From: Hypomyces perniciosus
Taxonomy: Eukaryota > Ascomycota > Sordariomycetes > Hypocreales > Hypocreaceae
Assembly (NCBI GenBank): GCA_008477525.1
Contig: SPDT01000003.1
Coordinates: 1,922,001 to 1,986,000, forward strand
Direction: 5' to 3'
DNA length: 64,000 nt
Below, in pieces: positions 11,001 through 22,412 of the stretch. Position 1 is the first letter of the stretch; each line of letters opens with the position of its first letter. A program made the position numbers and the translations under genes. The notes below the pieces were generated by a model, which did no database searches, had not been told where the DNA came from, and saw nothing but the letters and a program-made list of their open reading frames with translations.

Positions 11001-14000
11001 ATGCACGCCTTTCCGAAAAGCTCTGCCTTGTGGAGATCGGAAAGTCGAACTTGCTCAACCTCACATCTCTCGTTAACCAGCTTCTGTGACAGGGTATGGA
11101 CAATCGAATCGACCAGAGAATCATCAACAGAGGGCTTGATGATGACAACTCTCTCTGGCAACGGCAACTCTGGGAGAGACCCTGCTACTGAGATCATGAG
11201 TGACAACCGGTGCGCATCCTCTCTGCTATGGTCTCGGAAGGACGCGCATATTCCGTCAAAGCCCTCAGCTTGAAGACGAGAATTCCATTCCTGCTCTGAA
11301 ATTATAGGGCCCCACTGCCGGTTATCGTTCTCACCTGTATATGAGTAAGTTTACTGATACTCTCTGAGTGTGACAAGTCTAGGGGGTGTTGCCTCACCTA
11401 ACCACCATCCAGGAAGCGTTCCGAAGATCATAGGCACGCGGGCTAGCTGAGTTGTCATCTCTCCAATAAGCAAGATGCCTCCCCTATTGAGACACGAGAG
11501 TTAGTTTGGACACTTGATCGCCCATATGAAGGGGGAGCACTCACGGCTTGAGCATCTTTCGGCATTGAGCAAGTGCGCCATTGATAGAAGAGCATGCGTG
11601 AAGGCAATTGTTCGCAATGACTACGTCGTACACACCAACTTCCAGTCCTTGTTCGGCAGGGTCATTCTCGGCGTTGAAGACCTTGAACTCAGTGAAGTCT
11701 TCCCACTCCTTAAAGTTTTCGGCCGCAGCCTCGAAGAGCCCGCTACTGATATCAGTATATGTGTACAGCTGCAGCCTGCTAGCAGCTTCCACACGCCGGC
11801 CCAAGGCTGGAAGCACCTCCTTGGTCGTTCCGCCAGTGCCCGCGCCGACTTCAAGTATCCGGAGCGGCTTCTTGTGTGACAGTTGCTTGATGTATTCAGC
11901 CATAAGCTTGTGTATCTTGTTTTCACCTATGGCTGTTCGATAGTAGTGGGCCAACATGTCATCTTCGCTGAGAATTTGGAGCGGTTCCAGCTCGCCAGTG
12001 AGGATCCTATCCATGGCCATGGCCACGCGATTCAACATCTTGCCATCGGAAGAGGTGTATGCAACCCGCTCTAGGATAGCCGTGTCGAAGGCGTCATCCG
12101 TGACCAACCAGTCGTCGTCACTGCCTAAAGGGGGCTGGCAGGGCAGCTTACCGAAAGAGGCCAGCTCGTACTGGTGCTGTATATACTTATAGAAGACGCT
12201 CTGGTGTTGTGGGAATGATTCTGCGTCTTGTGGCGTGAATATCCGTAGGACTCTTTTACAGATGATGAAGGAGGCCAGCTCAAGTTCGTACACAACCCTG
12301 GGATCCACATCTGGACTATCCTGTGCAAACGGTACTAAGAAGGAATACAGGGCCTCAGAAGACAGAGCATCAATGTCAACACCCCATCGGTGACAAGAGC
12401 CGAGTTGCCGAACTGAGTCGACATTGGCTGATCCCGAATCAATGCTGTCAGTAACGTTCTCAATGCTGGCCGCTTGAAACCCCTCTACTAGAACAAGGGG
12501 CTCCTCCCAAGTGCTATCCGAGGCCACAATAGTCCCGAAAGCACCCTGTGAGCCGCGTATCGTGGTTTGAGAGTAGCCATAGAACCTCTCCCCCGGCTTC
12601 TTGTCAGCTACCCTGGTGGAAACGTACATGCTTTCAACGAAGCGTGGAACCATGGCTCGATCAACGAGCAGACCTCGCGGTGTATAGGCCGTCATAATCG
12701 CGTGGATGATACCATCGAGCGTCGCTGGATGGATTATGTGGTCATGTTCAAATTTCTCCGGCATAACAGCCTTGGTGTCCGGCACTTCCACAACAAATTG
12801 TGTTTCATAGTCTCCTGAAGCCATCTCAACCACTGTTTTGAAACAAGCTCCGAATTGAAGGCCAAGTTTGGAGAACTATAAATATGGTTTAGCAAAACAC
12901 ACAATACATTTGGGAAGCACTACTTAGGGGGTAAGAGTTAAACGTACTATGGCATACATATGTGCTGGATCTACTGGATCCAGGCTAGTGCTTGCCAGTC
13001 GCTGATATTCGTCGCGGTACTGTTTCGCGTTTGCAGGTCTCTCTTCAGCAAAGATCGGGTTCTCGTGTGTTTTATACTTGACTGAAATCAGTCCAAAACA
13101 GTGCCGCGTCCAGATCCCTTGACGTGTGCGGCATGATATGTTGAACTCATACCAGGACCAATCAGGGAGCCTCGAACCCGTGCGCCACGGACGTAACTGA
13201 AGCTTTGACTCGAGGGGTTCGTCAGGTGGTATAATCATAGCCGCGCCGACGGAGATATCTCGAAGCTGGAAGCCCTCGATCTCTTTTGTCTCGTCCGCTA
13301 CCTGGCGTACTGCTTCTACTGCCATGGCAACCATGCCCGCAAAGGGGTATAGGATGGAAGATTGAACCTTGTGATGCTCCAGCCATGGGATTTCGGACAC
13401 ACGCAGGTAGTTGCGCCAGCTGGGCTCCGAGCCCGTGGAGTGCTCGCTGAGGGCTCCCAGAATGTCATGACGAGGCGTCTCCCTAAACCGGTAGGCGCGC
13501 GATAGGGGAGATTCATACCAATATCGAGTGCCGTGGTTCCAGGAGTAGGGCGGCAGGTCAACAAGTGGCGCGAGTGTGGTGCCTTTTGGTCCCAAGGTTT
13601 CGTTGACTTGGGCAATGTCCACAGCACAACCATGCTGGAATAGGAATCCCATCGCTTCAAGTACAGTCCTCGTAGCATTGACCTTGCGCGAGAGTAATGA
13701 AACACATGGTATATCGAGTTTCTCGTTTGCCTGGCTGGTAATAATCTGTCGGAGAGGTCCCTGGAGGGCTGAGTGTGGCCCAACCTCCACGATTAGGTTC
13801 GGAATGCCAGCGTTTTCAGTTGTACGCCCCTGAGTTGGTCTGCAGTTAAGGGCTGCTTCCATGGCCTGCTGAAATTTGACAGGACTGACCAAATTCGTTA
13901 CCCAGTAGGACGGTTGCACCAGGGCAGCAGTCTCTATGAGCTCACCCGTCACGGATGAGAACATCCTCACATCTATGTCGTCTGGAAGGTCCTGATTTGA

Positions 14001-16897
14001 GAGCTCCCCAAGGGATCCAAGATATGATGCGGCGATTTCTTTCATGTGAGGAGAGTGATACGCTGTTTTAACAGCAAGCCTTCTGTTAAACACCTTCTCC
14101 GTCTCAAGGAGCGCCTGAACTTGAAAGATGGCAGACGTGTCCCCGGAGAGAGTGACACTAGAGGGACTGTTGATGCAAGCAACAACTACGTCTCCTTTCG
14201 TGACCTGGCCGATGAATGCCCGAACCTCATCCACTCCTAAGCCGACAGCAAGCATAGCACCGTCTTTAGTAATTCTCTTCGATAGAAGACCTCTGTGATA
14301 AGCAATTTGCCAGGCGGCCCCTCGAGATATGGCTCGCTTGGCATAGGCAGCCTTGGTTGCGGAGTTAGTGAAGCACATGACGAGTGCGTTGTTGTATACA
14401 GGCTACTTACGGCAATCTCACCACTCGAGTGTCCTACAACCACGGCTGGCCAGACTCTCCAGTATCTCAGGAGGTCCACCAAGGCCACTTGAAGGGCAGT
14501 GCAAGCCGGCTGACTCAGTTCATGGTCATTAATTCGCGAGCTGTCCTCGCTTGCTAGCAACTCATCTATGCACAGCATTAACACCCACTCTTCTGTGAGA
14601 ATACTGATGACTTTCAACGTACCTACGAGGTCCCATTTTGAACCCAAGCACTCTTTGAAGTAGAAGGCCGCGTCATCTATGCTGCTTCGGAACACAGGGT
14701 GTGCTAATAGTTCTCGGCCCATAGCATACCACTGTGCTCCTTGTCCCGTAAATACAAAGGCGGGCATGAGCGTATCGTTTGCCCTTACAGGCTTCAGCGG
14801 CGTCTTCAAGACCTCGATTGCCTCTTGGATGCTAGAAACCACAGCGAACGACTTCCACAAGAACTTGCTGCGCTTGAATAGCGTCAGCGCCAGCCTGTCG
14901 AGAAAGTCACCCTCATTAGCAGTGGGCCTATAAACAGATTCAATGTACGATGCAACGTTCGTGGCAGTCCGATCAACACCATTTTGCTCTTGTGAGGACC
15001 AGACAAGGAGCCTGGGTATGAGATTGGGTTCTCCAGGGGAATCTGTAGAGCTGGGCGTGTTGTAGCCAGTCAAGTCGTCGTCGTCATCCGATGTAGGGCT
15101 GTCGCTGATGATAAAGTCTGGAGATAAGCTACTCAAGCCGCCATCATGAGCTCCATTTACTCTCTGAATATGTGTAACAGTGTTGTGAGCCCCAGACAGA
15201 TCCCGAGCATCGAGGTAGTGGAAAGCATCATCGAGAATAGCATGGGCGTTGGTGCCACCATAGCCAAAGGAGTTGACACTGGCTCGACGGAGGCCATTTG
15301 TGGGCCACGGTTGGAGTTCCGTCGGCACCTGGATACGTGTTAGCATTTTGTCTGAGGCCGTTACTCACGCATCACCGGAAGGTCTCACTTTGAGCTTCCA
15401 TTCATCCATAAGAATTCGCGGGTTAGGCTTTTCGAACCACAGATTGGGAGGTATTTGACCATTTTCGAGGGCATAAACAGCCTTGATAATACCTGCCAAG
15501 CCAGCTGCACCCTCCAGATGCCCGATATTGGTCTTGACTGACCCAATGAAGAGAGGCTCTCCCTCTGGTCTTGACTTGCCCAATGTTGCAGCTATGGCTT
15601 GACACTCTATCAGATCGCCAACCGGAGTACCTTAGCACGGGTGTTAGTATGGACTGCAGCCTTCAGGGGAGACTAGGAGAAATACGATACCTGTCCCATG
15701 GGCTTCCATATAGCGGGTGTCCCTGAAATCCAGTCCAGCAGATGCATATGTTGATTTGATCAGTTCCTCCTGTGCTTGGGAAGACGGAACAGTTATTCCT
15801 AGCGTGTGCTCCGTTAGTTATAACTTGCAGGGTTTGAGCATTGAACGTATGGTCGTGAACTCACCTGGGGTCCTGCCATCCTGATTGACACCTGTTCCTC
15901 TAATCACAGCTCTGATCACATTTCCATCCCGCAGTGCATCTGCAAGAGGCTTCACCATAACAACAGCAGCCCCTTCACCACGCGCATAACCATCGGCTTT
16001 GTGGTCAAATGACTTGCACTTAGAATCACGACTAAAGAAATGAAGCTGTGACATCGAAATGGACATATCTGGTGTGAGGATAACGTTGGTGCCTCCAACA
16101 AGAGCCTATGGATTCGCTCAAATGGTCAGACAAGACTAAACTCATGACATTTTGACAGCCAAGGGACTCTTACTGATGTAGCTTCTCCACTCCTGAGGCT
16201 CTGGCAGGCGAGGTGCAATGCTACTAGTGAGGATGAGCAGGCTGTGTCTAGACTAACACTGGGCCCCTTGATATCGAGGAACCATGAGACGCGGTTAGAG
16301 ATCAGGGAATTTCCAGAGCCCGTTGATTCATATAAGCTATCACATATATTAGTCTTGGAATTCCAGGGTTATTGAGAGTGAGACTGACGAAAAATCTTCA
16401 GGATCTCTGATCCTCATTTCTCGGTAATCCCAAGTGAAATTCGCCATATAACACGCCATTTTGGATCCAGAAATCTCGTTGATGCTTATACCGGCTACAC
16501 GGGCTCAGCCAACTTTATCTGTGAGCCGTTCACAGAGAGAGCACATACCATTTTCAAGGCACTCATATGACAGCTCCAGAGCTATCCGCTGTTGAGGATC
16601 CATACTATGGGCTTCCTTGGCTGTGATGGAGAAGAAGGGCGTATCGAAGACAGCAACATCATCTTTCAGAAAGTGGCCTCCTCGGTTGTACATCGTTCCC
16701 TGATGCTCAGCAGATGGGTGATAGAAGGCATCGATGTTGAACCGATCCTTTGGGATCTCGGAGTGTGCGTGTCTACCATTGCTTACCATGTCCCACAACT
16801 TGGCCGGAGTCGTGGCTTCTCCAGGGAACCTCCCAGCCATGCCAACAATGGCAATGGGCATTGAAAGGTCCTGCTCAGAAGACATACTATCAAACAT
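8072..16897 (-). CDS. Highly reducing type I polyketide synthase (KS-AT-DH-MT-ER-KR-ACP)
   Basis: Iteratively builds and reduces a methyl-branched polyketide chain from malonyl-CoA. Fifteen exons: 16897-16549, 16494-16389, 16336-16174, 16105-15865, 15798-15691, 15630-15371, 15328-14623, 14565-14411, 14351-12948, 12875-11545, 11483-11398, 11334-9512, 9449-9126, 9006-8835, 8769-8072; 7,926 nt, 2,641 residues. KS: Cys in DTACSSSL (about 185), His in EAHGTGT and [15 protein letters not shown] and [21 protein letters not shown] (about 1022; the usual Gly of HxxxG is Ser) with the partner Asp in LDGIIH (about 1216). [11 protein letters not shown] (about 1505). ER: GGLGQA (about 2040). KR: GGLGGLG (about 2263), with the SS and SNYNAGN motifs. 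C-terminal ACP: phosphopantetheine Ser in GVDSL (about 2583). No thioesterase or reductase release domain. Domain order matches LovF-type synthases; the product cannot be predicted. One intron is GC-AG. Confidence 0.95.
15329..15370 (-). other. 42-nt GC-AG intron in the KS-AT linker
   Basis: The exon ends at GGTGAT and the intron starts GCGTGAGT and ends at ATCCAG, with branch site GCTAAC shortly before. Only this junction keeps both flanks in frame (SGD joined to VPTELQPWP, the conserved linker) and makes the whole coding sequence divisible by three. Using the overlapping GTGAGT would shift the frame. Confidence 0.75.
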
Positions 16898-18387
16898 CTT
16901 TACTGTGTTCTAATGGAGGCGTTTCTCCCACATATTGAAAGCCTTTTGTACCGTCACAGGCGAACCCCCCCCCCCCCCTTTTCAATGACCGCCATAGCAA
17001 TGGCTTTCGTAGCGGGGACATCATATTCATGTCAATAGAACCGGGGCAATAAATTTTCAATGTCCAAGCGTTTTCTCTGCAAAATATTGTTCTTCTTGAA
17101 GACGTACGTATAAAGGCCAATGCTAGCTGCTCGCGACAACCAACAGCTTCTACAAGCCCCATCAACGAACAGGCCCTCCTATGATGTTAGTAGCCTGTTC
17201 CAACTTGCTGCCTGGAGAAATCGGGCGGTGATAAGAAATATCTCAGACTATAGAATTCCGCTATCATGGAGTGACAATCCAGCGATGGTCTTCTTAACAA
17301 CATGACCGTCTATCGGCGCAGTCGTCAATTTCCTCGGAACAAAGTGATAACCCCAAAGACATGTCAGGCATGTGGTGTGTATCTGAAGGGATCATTGTTG
17401 GCTTCATATTTGGACAATCGCAGGGCTCCGGCTGCCAAGAAAAGATCAATAACAGAGCGGTGGCTAAAAGGAGGAACACTGGGCATAACAAGACCCACGT
17501 ATTGTAGTTAGTGGAGAGGCATTTCAAGCCTCACCCAACGTCCACGATTAAGACTCAGGATCTAGTGACTGTTAGTGTCAAAAATAGCCATGTGCATAAT
17601 TCCCTTAAGCTGATCGCCAGAGCCTAATACTTATCTAACACTTATCTAACAGGGACGGGTGATCTTCCGTTTGTGCGCCGCTAGTACTCCGTCTCGGCCC
17701 TCCACAGCTTGACGGAAGAGACGAGACTTTGAAGATTCAAGTTGCTGAATAAGTGATTTCGAATCTCAGTGCAGATAATCATATATACGAATATCGCAGG
17801 CTACCAGTGGTATTTGAGCAAGTCGTGGCTGTTGACCCGTCTCAGAGATCAGAGTGCTGTTGGTCGTCATCCAAGCGAAGACGCCACAATACGAAGCACA
17901 CCAAGACGTATTGTAGCCTACAGCATACTACTACTATTACGGAGTACTAGTAGCTACATAAAAATGTCCACCGGTGACAAAGAGAAAGGGATTTCCGGAT
18001 TCAGGTTCTTTTTCACCTGAGTCATTTAAGTTGCGAATTGGTGTAAACTTCCACTAGTATTACCCGTTTACCTTATGTTTCAGCACAGCCAACAGTTCCG
18101 ATTTCGTGCTCGCCTGATTTTGCTTAATTTGTGGGTTCTAGCATATTTTCCTCCTAGTTTCTATTTTCTTTCATCTCTTCTTCAAAAGAGTCAATGGATA
18201 GAATGTATGTTGGTAGTTAATGCAAATATTTATTAGACGGTTGCCGTACTCAGTAACAGCACCTTAGTAATAAGCCCAACCTGCAGAATCAGAATGGATA
18301 CCATTTCTCTCCATCAACCACTCATCGACACATAGCCATTCATAGTGCCATGATATATGCCGCATAGGCTGCATATCTCGCGACCCT
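16898..18387. other. Spacer between the polyketide synthase and the RCC1-like gene
   Basis: Divergent promoter region of about 1.5 kb. A C14 homopolymer lies at 16965-16978, 68 bp upstream of the synthase ATG, and a TACGGAGTA motif at about 17938. A minus-strand frame at 17294-17527 with one hydrophobic stretch lacks an ATG and is not called. Confidence 0.5.
16965..16978. repeat. C14 homopolymer in the polyketide synthase promoter or leader
   Basis: Fourteen consecutive C on the plus strand, i.e. G14 in the sense of the minus-strand synthase gene. It could form a G-rich structure or vary in length; its real length may be uncertain in an assembly. Confidence 0.8.
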
Positions 18388-19468
18388 ATGGAGCTATTCG
18401 CAGCCGGATTTAATGCCTGGAACCAACTCTCATTCAACCGGATTGAGGCCGAGCCAAAAGACAAGGCGAAGAGCTCAGAAGAACCTCATGACCTACCCTT
18501 GTTTGCAAAAGTCCTGATGGGCGACAGACTTGAACGACCCGTAGCACGTCTCTCCTACACCATTGGTATGTTTTATCATAGAGTAGGAGGTTCGGTTTCT
18601 TTGTGCATAAGTTCATACCATGTGCAGTTCGTCGAGATGGCTGCTTGTGCTTCGCTGGTCTCGGCTCAAAAGCCAGCAATGACATCGAATTCCTCTACTC
18701 CTCCGCAGAAGCAGCCAACGGTGAAATCCTCTCTATCCAAAACACAAGTGCCAATGGCAATGCCTTGATAAAACATCAATCTCTGGCCGCGTGGAAGTCC
18801 CGCACCAACCCTTCTCACACCTGGCCGTGTCACCCTCCAGCTAAACAGATTGCCGCCTTTGATGCTGGTTTCGCGATCCTCTACGCAGACGGCTCACTCG
18901 CCACTCTTGGAGACCCTCGTTTCGAAAACTGCCTAGGCCGAGATATCACGCCAGAAACGTGGGTCTAAAATCACTCCTTCATAAGAGTAGCAGGGGCACT
19001 AACGTCGAACATAGACCCGCCGATGCTCCATATCCAGTCCCGGACCTCCACGACATCAACGCCAATGACCCCATCAAACACATCACCGCAGGCGGCTTCT
19101 CAGTCGCAGCACTAACGCGCAGCGGAAGCGTTTACATCTGGGGCACTTCATCCACAGGTACACATCGGCGGCAACAGGCCTTCGTGGGACTAGATGGCGT
19201 GCCGAATTACATAGAAATTGACGGCGAGAAGGACGTGCGGGATGTAGCACTGGGAGATTCGCATGCCATTGCGTTGACAACAGATGGGTGTGTATATGTC
19301 ATTGGTGAGAACAACAATGGCCAGCTTGGACTGGGAAGGGAGTTTGGTGAGAGTGCTGAGGACTGGACAAGAGTGCCATTCCGGGTTGCGGCTGGATATG
19401 AGATAGTGGAAGTGGCAGCTGGTCCTAAGTCATCGTTTATTCTGACGTCCAAGGTAAAGGGAACTTGA
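18388..19468 (+). CDS. RCC1-repeat (ATS1-like) protein
   Basis: Beta-propeller protein of the RCC1/ATS1 family, 320 residues. Exons: 18388-18565, 18628-18958, 19015-19468. It starts MELFAAGFNAWNQL, the usual first RCC1 strand. Later blades include VRRDGCLCFAGLG, a WGTSSTG stretch and the clear repeat VIGENNNGQLGLG near the C terminus. The second intron (18959-19014) removes a stop and joins ITPET to PADAPYP in frame. Fungal relatives of this size are poorly characterised; a role in microtubule or GTPase regulation is only inferred from the family name. It is convergent with the proteasome gene, 249 bp away. Confidence 0.85.
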
Positions 19469-19717
19469 GGATCAGGTGATTTAGTGTCAATTGAAGCGGA
19501 ATGAAAACAACTCAAAGTAGCTAAACATTGCACTTGTATGATGTTTCTGTAGACATCAGTCCTGTCAGCATCACAAAACAACCTTACAAAGTTATTGTAT
19601 GCGTTAAAGATTGAGGAAGAAGCTTGAAATGTGTTAGACTCTTGGTTTATCAAGCTTTTGTGCCCCTCTAGTGTACATCAAGCCGTCCGTTGTCATCCAC
19701 GCTGGGACATGACTCTA

Positions 19718-20852
19718 TCATAGACTCGACAAGTAATCCTCAATCTCTTGAGGGGTCAACTTCCTGAACCGAGGACCCGTTGCTCCCTCCATGCCCTCGA
19801 CACCCAGCAGATGGTCAGCCGGAGGTCCAACAATGCCTGTACGACTGTTAGAATGGGAATGGACTTGACCGGAACAGACATTGGAGAATGGGTCAGCTTA
19901 CCAATCTCGATGGAGTCTCCATTCATCTCGCCTTCAATGTTGTCCTTCAGTGTCAGAAGGGCGATGTGAATGGCGTCCTCCAACTCAAGCTCTTCCGAGT
20001 ACCGCTTCTCCAAGAACGTCTTGGCCTTGGTGGCACTCTTGCCAATGGCCGTCGCCTTCCAGGGGAAGTAGCTGCCAGTGGGATCAACCTGGTACAACAT
20101 AGGGCCGCCCTTGTGGATGCCACCAGTCTTCTTGGTCTTCTTTCCCTCTTCGCCCTTCTCGGATTCAATCTCTTCCTCTTCAGGCTCGATGCCTTCATCC
20201 CATCCCGCGATCAGCATGCTGACACCGTAGGGTCGAACACCTGCGGACTGAGTAGCCTCCTGCATAACTCTGGCAACATCCTGCACCAATATCCGAGTCG
20301 GTGGGTACTCGTTGTAGATACGCTTGTAGCCGGTGTGCGAGACTTTGCGTGCTCGGTCGACTAATACTCTGTAGTCGGGGCCCATGCCGGAGTAGACGGT
20401 GCCGATGTTGGGGGTGATGTGGCTGATCTTGGAGAGCGTGCTCTGGTCGGCGAGGGGAGAGGAAGACTTCTTCTCGGTAGCAAGGACAATGCCATTCGTA
20501 GCTATTTCTGGGTTAGAGGCCGCCTAGCACTCACTCTCTTGCGACTCCAACATACCCTTGATACCCAGAGCTGTTATACCCTGGTTGACCGCATTAAGCG
20601 CATACTCTATGGATCGAATGCCCCATGTCAGCTTTTAGAACTCAAATATCGCAAGCATCTAGCATGCATCTAACATGCCCAAATGCAACTATAAAGCGTC
20701 TCTGGATGGGCATATGCGTACCGATCTGCACCAGCTTTCCGCTATGGCGATGTCAGCACACGAGGGACCTTTGGGTTGGAGGGGATGACATCAACTGGAA
20801 TGGCATACCTGGGCGAGAAAGTCGTAAGCGAGAAGGAGTATCTGTCCGCCAT
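19718..20852 (-). CDS. pre8: 20S proteasome subunit alpha type-2
   Basis: Structural alpha-ring subunit of the 20S proteasome, 277 residues. Exons: 20852-20809, 20741-20722 (only 20 nt), 20606-20556, 20501-19902, 19836-19718. The N terminus [18 protein letters not shown] and [11 protein letters not shown] form the alpha-type signature; [14 protein letters not shown], the TRILVQDVA region and [20 protein letters not shown] are conserved alpha-2 segments. The protein is about 25 residues longer than the yeast subunit, mostly because of an acidic/lysine-rich insert at about 143-165 ([20 protein letters not shown]). It is divergent from the RING-CH gene across a 609 bp shared promoter. Confidence 0.94.
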
Positions 20853-21461
20853 AGCTAAATCACCTGCTGGGGGATATCGGTAGACGCCTGTTTATGCTGG
20901 TAGAGGACAGGTGTTGGCAGATTGGTGATTCTCAAGAGGTCGAACGAAACGAAGCTGCTTCTGAGGCTCTGAGCTGCTCCCGCTCCAGCAGGCACGGCCG
21001 AGCTGCGCGTCAAGTCAAGCTACAGGCAGTGTCTGGAGACCGGGGAATTAGTTTTGCCGAAACCCGCGGGGAGCTTTGCCCGCACCACCTCTTTTTAGGC
21101 CAAGCTGGCTCCTCACCAGTCATTTTTTCTGCCTTGCATTGCAGCTTTGCTACCATTATCTGCAACCCCAAGCCGGAAGGTTCGGTAATTCGACGAGGAG
21201 AGGATGCGGCACCAGACGTGATGAGGTGGCCTCCTTCTCTCTCCACTTCACTTCACATATGAGGGCGTCGTTGGCAACCAGCTATCCTTGCCATCCTTTC
21301 TGCGATTTTTTCCTGCGGCCAATCCGCCGCCTCAACTGACAGTCTGCCATGTAGTGCCAGTTCTCAGAGAGCTGACAACCAGTCAACCAACCAGCCCATC
21401 GCACTTTTGATCTTCTCGTTTGATTCCTAGGTCTTCTATCCTTTCGGATCACGCCACCAAG
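20853..21461. promoter_or_regulatory. Shared divergent promoter, proteasome alpha-2 / RING-CH ligase
   Basis: 609 bp between two divergent start codons. I found no exact yeast-type proteasome control element GGTGGCAAA. The sequence just before the RING-CH start has a good CACCAAGATGG start context. Confidence 0.5.
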
Positions 21462-22412
21462 ATGGAGTATTTCAGCGAAAGAGAGCGGATGCCATACCAA
21501 GCCTCTGCTCCAAAATGGACATCTACCACCGACTCTCGCAAACCGTCAGGGTCTGAGAATGAGCCTGCATCCACTCAAGCTCGGTCGACGCCAAAGCAGC
21601 GTCGTCATGGTCCCCGAACCTGTCGCATCTGCCTCGACACTGAGGAACCAAAGTACTCCTCAGACGCATCATCCAAAGCCGCCTCGTCACGACCAACATA
21701 CGTATCTGACGATCCGGAGCTGGGGAGACTGTTGTCCCCATGCAAGTGCAAGGGATCGCAAAAGTATGTTCACGAGGGGTGTCTGAATTCCTGGCGGTTG
21801 GCAAATCCCATGGCGAAGCGAAACTACTGGCAATGTCCCACGTGCAAATTCTCCTACCGACTCGTTCGCCTACATTGGGCGTCCATGTTGAGCAGCAGGT
21901 TGGCGCAAGCGGGGTTAACCTTTGTCATTCTCGTCGTCAGCATATTTTTGCTTGGCTTCTTGGCAGACCCCATTCTCAATCTGTGGTTCGATCCTGTCGG
22001 CACCATCAGCGATACCGTTACAAGTGTGGTGACAGATGTTGAGGCCTTGAAATCGCCAGATTATGAGCCGCCGACGACTTGGGGCGAACATTTTCTCAAA
22101 GGTTTCTTCTCCCTTGGGCTCGTGGGGATATTCAAATCCATGCTAGCCGTGTCACCTTGGCACTGGTGGAATCTGCGAAGCCTGACAGGATCAGGGCGAC
22201 GGCAAGGAACCGGAAGGGCACGAGTCGAAAACATCAGTCTTGTTTTCGTCATCATTGGAGCTTTCACAGCCCTTGTGGGCATCTGGAAAGCAGTGAAGAG
22301 GTTAAGTGAGCGCCTTTTGAAGAGTGTGAGCGAAAGAGTCCTCGATGTCGGCGGAGATGACGATGGTGATGATTTCTTTGATGAGGCCGGTTATGAGAAG
22401 AAAGATCAATAA
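21462..22412 (+). CDS. RING-CH (MARCH-type) membrane E3 ubiquitin ligase
   Basis: Predicted membrane-bound ubiquitin ligase, 316 residues in one exon. Start at 21462, in a CACCAAGATGG context; an in-frame ATG 42 bp upstream is possible but weaker. The C4HC3 RING-variant zinc finger spans about 54-128: Cys pairs CRIC and CKC, HEGC, and a final CPTC, with an unusually long serine-rich spacer between the first two pairs. Hydrophobic segments follow at about 150-168 (AGLTFVILVVSIFLLGF), around 213-230 and 265-285. The N-terminal 50 residues are polar and likely disordered. This arrangement matches MARCH-type ligases, possibly in the endomembrane system or mitochondria. The substrate is unknown. 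Confidence 0.85.
   Translation: MEYFSERERMPYQASAPKWTSTTDSRKPSGSENEPASTQARSTPKQRRHGPRTCRICLDTEEPKYSSDASSKAASSRPTYVSDDPELGRLLSPCKCKGSQKYVHEGCLNSWRLANPMAKRNYWQCPTCKFSYRLVRLHWASMLSSRLAQAGLTFVILVVSIFLLGFLADPILNLWFDPVGTISDTVTSVVTDVEALKSPDYEPPTTWGEHFLKGFFSLGLVGIFKSMLAVSPWHWWNLRSLTGSGRRQGTGRARVENISLVFVIIGAFTALVGIWKAVKRLSERLLKSVSERVLDVGGDDDGDDFFDEAGYEKKDQ

Noticed and set aside
17294..17527. Minus-strand frame of about 77 residues with one hydrophobic stretch upstream of the PKS
   Set aside because: No ATG start in frame, no recognisable family, no clear splice partner.
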